From: Micromonospora sp. KC606
GTDB taxonomy: Bacteria > Actinomycetota > Actinomycetes > Mycobacteriales > Micromonosporaceae
Assembly (NCBI RefSeq): GCF_004348675.1
Contig: NZ_SMKN01000004.1
Coordinates: 29,545 to 93,544, forward strand
Direction: 5' to 3'
Length of the DNA: 64,000 nucleotides
Shown: in pieces, positions 60,127-64,000 of the stretch
Numbering within the stretch: the stretch's first letter is position 1
Layout of the letters: each line of letters begins with the position of its first letter
Made by a program: the position numbers and the translations under genes
Notes under the pieces: model-generated
The model's database searches: none
What the model was told of the DNA's origin: nothing
The model's input: the letters and a program-made list of their open reading frames with translations, nothing else

Positions 60127-60512
60127 CTTTCGCACCTTTCGGAGGACGCGGGGCACGTGCCGTGGGCCGGTGAGGGTGCAGGGAGGCAGCGGTTAGCCGC
60201 GAAGATACTCAACCAGGCTGTTCCGCAGTTCCTTCAGGTTGCTCAATCTGCGTCGGGCTTTTGCCTGAGCTGGGTCGCCCATCGGCATCACCCCCAACAC
60301 TCGGCTCGTCACCGTTGTCGGATTGCCACGACCTACCCGAAGCGTGGCTGATTGCCGAATGGCCACCCGGCTGCGACGAGCCACCAATACTGGCTGTCGA
60401 ACCTGCCCGCCGTCACCGCGCGCCTGACCTTGTTCCGTTGCGCGTCGCCTACCAGCATGCCGAGGCACCTGCCGAGATCGGACCATGCTGCGGTCTGTTG
60501 AAGTACGATCTG
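60127..60512. other. Gap between the His-rich membrane protein and the phosphotransferase fragment
   Basis: Nearly 400 bases without a gene I can support. It contains the promoter region of the His-rich/CopC pair. Confidence 0.35.
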
Positions 60513-60998
60513 TCAGCTTCGGGTATCCAGGCCGTAGCGGTCGAGCGCTGCTCGGATCTGGCTGAGCCACTCGGTGCTTAGCCGGCGCCCGTTGGGGAGT
60601 TGGTCGTCTCGATCCCAGCGCCACGCGGTGATCATCGCGAGCACGAGGATCCGGCATTCGCGTAACAGGCCTTGATCGACACCCGGATGGTGCTCGCCGA
60701 CTTCTTCGGGCGCATGGGCGAGGTCGAACTCGACCGGCCCACGGCAGCACGTCTCGAAGTCTATGAACAGCAGGCCGTTCTTCGTGGCGAGCACGCTGCC
60801 GGGGTGCGGCTCGCCGTGCAGCAGCTGCTCGGCTGCGCCGCGCCGGCCGATCACTCGCCGCAGGTTTCGTAACGTGTTGCCGAGGAGTTCCCGGTCCGCG
60901 TCGGCGAGGGCCGGGGTGCGGTCGCGGCTCGCCACGAGTTGCTGGGCCTGTCCGACGCGATCCGTGAAGTGCGGCGTGGGGACATCGAGCTTGCGCAT
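60513..60998 (-). pseudogene. Aminoglycoside phosphotransferase-type (APH) fragment
   Basis: The frame encodes the C-lobe of an APH-fold kinase: LLHGEPHPGSVLATKNGLLFIDFETCCRGPVEFDLAH. The catalytic loop Asp expected in HGDxHPGN is Glu here (HGEPHPGS), and the Asn is Ser. The metal-binding Asp is present in FIDFE. The frame continues upstream without a start (RLSPPAPRFDALRRLHAG), but the N-lobe with its ATP-binding loop is missing. It is likely an inactive remnant. Confidence 0.6.
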
Positions 60999-61227
60999 GC
61001 CGGCATGCAGCCGCCGGAGTGCGTCGAAGCGAGGCGCAGGTGGAGAGAGCCTGAGTGAACATCGACGGCTTGATGACGCCCGCTGACTCGTACCGGCTGC
61101 GCGGTCCCGCGTATCGCCTTAAACCCGGTCAGAATCTCCACCAGCTCCCAGCCTGATAAGGCCGAGGTGTTGTCAGCAGCCCTCTAGATCGAGATACTTC
61201 GATCGCAGTCGGCCCCGAGGAGAAGCC

Positions 61228-62718
61228 ATGCCTACGTATCCATCCCGCACCAGGATGCTCGTCGCGGTGACCGCGTCGACCCTGCTGGCCGGCACGGCGA
61301 CCGCCGTCGCAGTGGCTGCGCACGCCGCGGCGGCGGGCTGCGCTGTCAGGTACACGGTCACGTCGCAGTGGACGGGCGGGTTCGGCGCAAACGTCGAGCT
61401 CAGAAACCTCGGCGACCCGGTGACGAGTTGGACGTTGACCTGGTCGTTCGATGCCGGCCAGCGAGTGACGCAGGCGTGGAACACCACTCTCACCCAAGAC
61501 GGATCAGCGGTGACGGCCCGCAGCGTGGCCTGGAACGGCACCCTGTCGACCAACGGCAGCACCACCTTCGGGTTCCTCGGATCATGGAACGACAGCAACC
61601 CTCGCCCGGCGAGCTTCGCGCTCAACGGGACGATCTGCACCGGCGGCGTAGCCTCGCCGTCGCCCAGCGCGTCATCGCCCAGCGCGTCACCATCGAGCGG
61701 TCCCACGAGCCAGCCGCCCGGCGACGTGCTGACCCGGGTACACACGGCGGGACGCGTCAAGGCCAGTGGCGACACGGTGCAGTACAGCTGGCCCGGCGTC
61801 TACTTCGAGGGGCGGTTCCGGGGCACCGGAGTGGGAATCGTGCTGAACGACTCGGCGGCCGACTACGTCGTCCAGGTCGACGGCACGACCGTCGACACCC
61901 TCGTGACGCCCGGTAAGACCACCCGATGGGTTACCGGCCTGAGCAACGCCGAGCACACCGTACGCCTCGTGAAGCGCAACGAAAGCCCGTGGAGCAGCAG
62001 CGAGTTCGGCGGGTTCGTCGCCGCCCCGGGGGGCGCGCTCCTCACCAAGCCGGCCGCCCGGAGCCGACAGGTCGAGTTCATCGGCGACTCACTGACGGCC
62101 GGCTACGGCAACACGTCCACCAGCCGGGACTGCACCGGCGACCAGGTGAACCGCACCACCAACACCGACGTCAGCTACGGCGCGCTGACCGCGCGACGGC
62201 TCTCCGCCGACTACCAGATCAACGCGTTCTCCGGCAGAGGCATGGTCCGCAACTACAACGGCAGCGACCCGGGCACCGACTACCGCACCTACTACGACCG
62301 GGCCCTGTTGAACGTCGCTGGCGACCTGTGGAACCCCGGCACCTGGCGGCCACAGCTCGTCGTGGTCTACCTCGGCACCAACGACTTCTCGACCGCTCTC
62401 AACCCCGGCGAGCCCTGGACCGCGGACAGCCTCGTCGCCGCCTACCGCACCGCCTACAGCGCCTTCCTGCAGAAGCTGCGGACCCGCTACGGCACCAACA
62501 CCACCATCGTGGCCGTCGGCGCCAGCCCGTTCGCGGACTCCGTGCAGCAGGTGGTGCAGGAGCGCGCCAACGCGGGCGACGGCCGGGTCCGCTACTGGGC
62601 CCTCGACGGCACCGGCCTGGACCTTCTCGGTTGCCACTGGCACTACTCCACCCGCGACCACCAGCTCATCGCCGACCGGCTCGGCACGTACATCGGCAGC
62701 CTGCCGCTGGGTTGGTAG
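61228..62718 (+). CDS. Secreted CBM2-CE2 type SGNH acetylesterase
   Basis: A 496-residue secreted esterase. Signal 1-36. CBM2 domain about 38-138 (CAVRYTVTSQWTGGFGANVELRNLG, WTLTWSFDAG). Ser/Pro linker about 140-163. A jelly-roll of the CE2 kind follows (VQYSWPGVYFEGRFRGTGVGIVLND), then the SGNH domain: VEFIGDSLTAGYG, VVVYLGTNDFST and GCHWHYSTRDHQLIADRL. CE2 enzymes usually have GCDWHPN at the last position; here His replaces Asp. ATG 61228 follows GAGGAGAA. Likely removes acetyl groups from plant polysaccharide. Confidence 0.88.
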   Translation: MPTYPSRTRMLVAVTASTLLAGTATAVAVAAHAAAAGCAVRYTVTSQWTGGFGANVELRNLGDPVTSWTLTWSFDAGQRVTQAWNTTLTQDGSAVTARSVAWNGTLSTNGSTTFGFLGSWNDSNPRPASFALNGTICTGGVASPSPSASSPSASPSSGPTSQPPGDVLTRVHTAGRVKASGDTVQYSWPGVYFEGRFRGTGVGIVLNDSAADYVVQVDGTTVDTLVTPGKTTRWVTGLSNAEHTVRLVKRNESPWSSSEFGGFVAAPGGALLTKPAARSRQVEFIGDSLTAGYGNTSTSRDCTGDQVNRTTNTDVSYGALTARRLSADYQINAFSGRGMVRNYNGSDPGTDYRTYYDRALLNVAGDLWNPGTWRPQLVVVYLGTNDFSTALNPGEPWTADSLVAAYRTAYSAFLQKLRTRYGTNTTIVAVGASPFADSVQQVVQERANAGDGRVRYWALDGTGLDLLGCHWHYSTRDHQLIADRLGTYIGSLPLGW

Positions 62719-62739
62719 CCGGCGCGAGCCCGACCAATA

Positions 62740-62777
62740 GCCCCGGTTGCCTCGGAGTTCTCACCGGCAACCGGGGC
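62740..62777 (+). terminator. Terminator hairpin after the CE2 esterase
   Basis: Perfect 12-base arms, GCCCCGGTTGCC (62740-62751) and its complement (62766-62777), with a 14-base loop, starting 22 bases after the stop. Confidence 0.7.
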
Positions 62778-63442
62778 GCGGCAACGGTCAGGCCACCGAG
62801 CCGAACTCACAGCGCCGTTTGTCAGTCGCCGTCGGGCACCCTGGTCTCCTGGCGCCGCCCGCCAGCGAGTGCGGCCGGCGAGTGCGGCCGGACGGCCCAG
62901 TCCGATCGCCAAGAGGAACCGCTCGGCTCGCCGGCCGCAGCCGTGCCCTGCACCTGACGCTCGACGGGACAGGTGCGGCCGAGCATGCCTTCGCGCTCGT
63001 CAGTGTGGCGCTGACCGAGCTGACGAAGCGACTCACCGAGCACCGCCGGCATCTGGTGGACATTGCGGGGAGCCTTCTACCCTGCGCTGCCCGGAGAGGG
63101 TCAGCCAGGCTCTCACCGAGTTCGCCATCGGTGATCCGACTACCGGGCGCGATGACCGACACTGGCAGACCCGCGCCGCCCGGCGGGGGACGCTCAGGCC
63201 GCTTACGCCCCAGTGTCATCTTGACAGACGTCAATGTTAACGCGAACATCGTCTTGTAACACGATTTTAGCTTCACCTTGACGCACCGCGGCGAGCTGGG
63301 CGTTTCACGTGGACACCCGTCGTTACGGGACACCCGGTCACGCGGGACTCGGAGGACGTGAAGCGCGCCCAAGCAGGGCCTTCCGCTGACATCGTGGACG
63401 ATCTCCGTTCCGCGCCCGACCGAAGACCAACGGAGGAAGTTG
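62778..63442. other. Gap upstream of the RICIN protein
   Basis: A 665-base region with no supported gene. It contains the LacI-type site at 63234-63249 and presumably the promoter of the RICIN gene. Confidence 0.4.
63234..63249. promoter_or_regulatory. LacI-type operator upstream of the RICIN gene
   Basis: ATGTTAACGCGAACAT is a 16-base dyad with perfect 5-base outer arms. It shares the GTTARCG core with the site before the RICIN-GH43 gene. It lies about 195 bases before the start codon, so the transcript would need a long leader. Confidence 0.45.
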
Positions 63443-64000
63443 ATGATTCTGGCAGGCGAGGTGGCGGTGATGCGATCACGGTGGCGTGGTTGGCGGTCGT
63501 TGTCGGTGGTGGGTGTCGTGGCGCTGCTGGCGGGTGCTGGTGTGGTGGCGGGGTTGCCGGCGGCGTGGGCGGCGACGGTGGACACGGGTGCCACATACGT
63601 GTTCGTAAACCGGCACAGCGGCAAGGCCATGGATTTGTACGACTGGTCGACGGCGGACAACGCGCCGGTGAACCAGTGGACCCGCAATGACCTCGCGGTG
63701 CAGCAGTGGCAGTTCGTGGATGCGGGTGGTGGCTACTACAAGGTCCGGTCGCGACACAGCGGAAAGGTGTTGGATCTGCCGGGCGCGGCGGACGGCACTC
63801 GGGTCTTGCAGAACAGCGACAGCGGGGCAACGACCCAGCATTTCCAGTTGCAGGACTCGGCGGGTGGGTTCGTACGGTTCGTCAACCGGTCCAGCGGCAA
63901 AGTCATCGATGTGTGGAACCGGTCGACCGCCGACGGTGGCATGTTGGCGGGCTACCAGAACCTCGACGGGACCAACCAGCAGTGGCAACTGATCCGCCTC
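63443..64000 (+). CDS. Secreted RICIN-domain protein, N-terminal part only
   Basis: ATG 63443 follows GGAGGAAG. The 186 residues present comprise a signal peptide (about 1-43, GWRSLSVVGVVALLAGAGVV then AWA) and a complete ricin-type beta-trefoil with repeats VQQWQFVDAG, TQHFQLQDSA and NQQWQLIRL. The frame is still open at the window end. By analogy with the RICIN-GH43 gene, a catalytic domain probably follows. The nature of that enzyme cannot be seen. Confidence 0.85.
   Translation, partial: MILAGEVAVMRSRWRGWRSLSVVGVVALLAGAGVVAGLPAAWAATVDTGATYVFVNRHSGKAMDLYDWSTADNAPVNQWTRNDLAVQQWQFVDAGGGYYKVRSRHSGKVLDLPGAADGTRVLQNSDSGATTQHFQLQDSAGGFVRFVNRSSGKVIDVWNRSTADGGMLAGYQNLDGTNQQWQLIRL

Noticed and set aside
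1..64000. CRISPR arrays, tRNA/rRNA genes, prophage or intact insertion sequences
   Set aside because: I saw no direct-repeat/spacer array, no cloverleaf or rRNA-like stretch, no phage structural genes and no intact transposase with terminal repeats.

Overview
The window is about 64 kb of very GC-rich DNA with actinobacterial gene style: GTG/ATG starts behind GGAGG-like sites, ATGA/GTGA stop-start overlaps, Tat signals and Ala-rich secretion signals. The family mix (RICIN- and CBM2-tagged secreted carbohydrate-active enzymes, DUF6223, DUF4232, a mycothiol-dependent maleylpyruvate isomerase-type protein, a class Ia ribonucleotide reductase behind a B12 riboswitch) suggests a filamentous soil actinomycete, most plausibly of the Micromonosporaceae. 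That placement is inference from gene content. I saw no tRNA, rRNA or CRISPR array. The first and last genes run off the window.

Region 1 (1-9058) is a rhamnogalacturonan-I (RG-I) oligosaccharide locus: a PcRGLX/YetA-like lyase, a DUF2264 protein, a LacI-family regulator, an ABC importer (lipoprotein plus two LplB/LplC-type permeases, no ATPase) and a D-2-hydroxyacid dehydrogenase. Four gaps carry a common LacI-type operator close to GTAAnCGnTTAC, so the locus looks like one regulon.

Region 2 (9059-26300) holds a sulfotransferase, a DyP peroxidase remnant, a cbiMNQO cobalt importer on the minus strand behind a cobalamin riboswitch and, facing away from it, nrdAB behind paired NrdR boxes and a second cobalamin riboswitch. 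Then come a two-component system, a DUF6223 protein, a lipoprotein, a MerR regulator divergent from an unusual FMN-reductase/erythromycin-esterase fusion, and an isolated cytochrome oxidase subunit I.

Region 3 (26400-40700) returns to plant cell wall use: a CBM2 rhamnogalacturonan acetylesterase-like enzyme in tandem with a RICIN-tagged SGNH esterase, an amino-acid exporter with its LysR regulator, a RICIN-GH43 arabinan enzyme, an MFS drug exporter, a SAM methyltransferase, a second sugar ABC importer and an orphan RICIN domain.

Region 4 (40800-51400) is accessory: an imine-reductase-like gene divergent from an HxlR regulator across a strong palindrome, a stomatin-like protein, a membrane-anchored alpha/beta hydrolase, a VOC protein, a frameshifted ImmA/IrrE-type gene with XRE and PAP2 neighbours and a 27-bp perfect palindrome, a transposase scrap, a GNAT enzyme, a DUF4232 lipoprotein, and a PadR regulator fused in frame to a GyrI-like domain.

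Region 5 (51365-64000) carries a galactanase remnant next to an intact GH53 endo-galactanase, a PEP mutase/isocitrate lyase family enzyme, a maleylpyruvate isomerase-like protein, a membrane protein with an AraC neighbour, a CopC-domain protein overlapping a His-rich membrane protein, a truncated phosphotransferase, a CBM2-CE2 esterase and a RICIN protein cut by the window end. Together the secreted enzymes cover the RG-I backbone, its acetyl groups, and its arabinan and galactan side chains, with two importers to bring products in.
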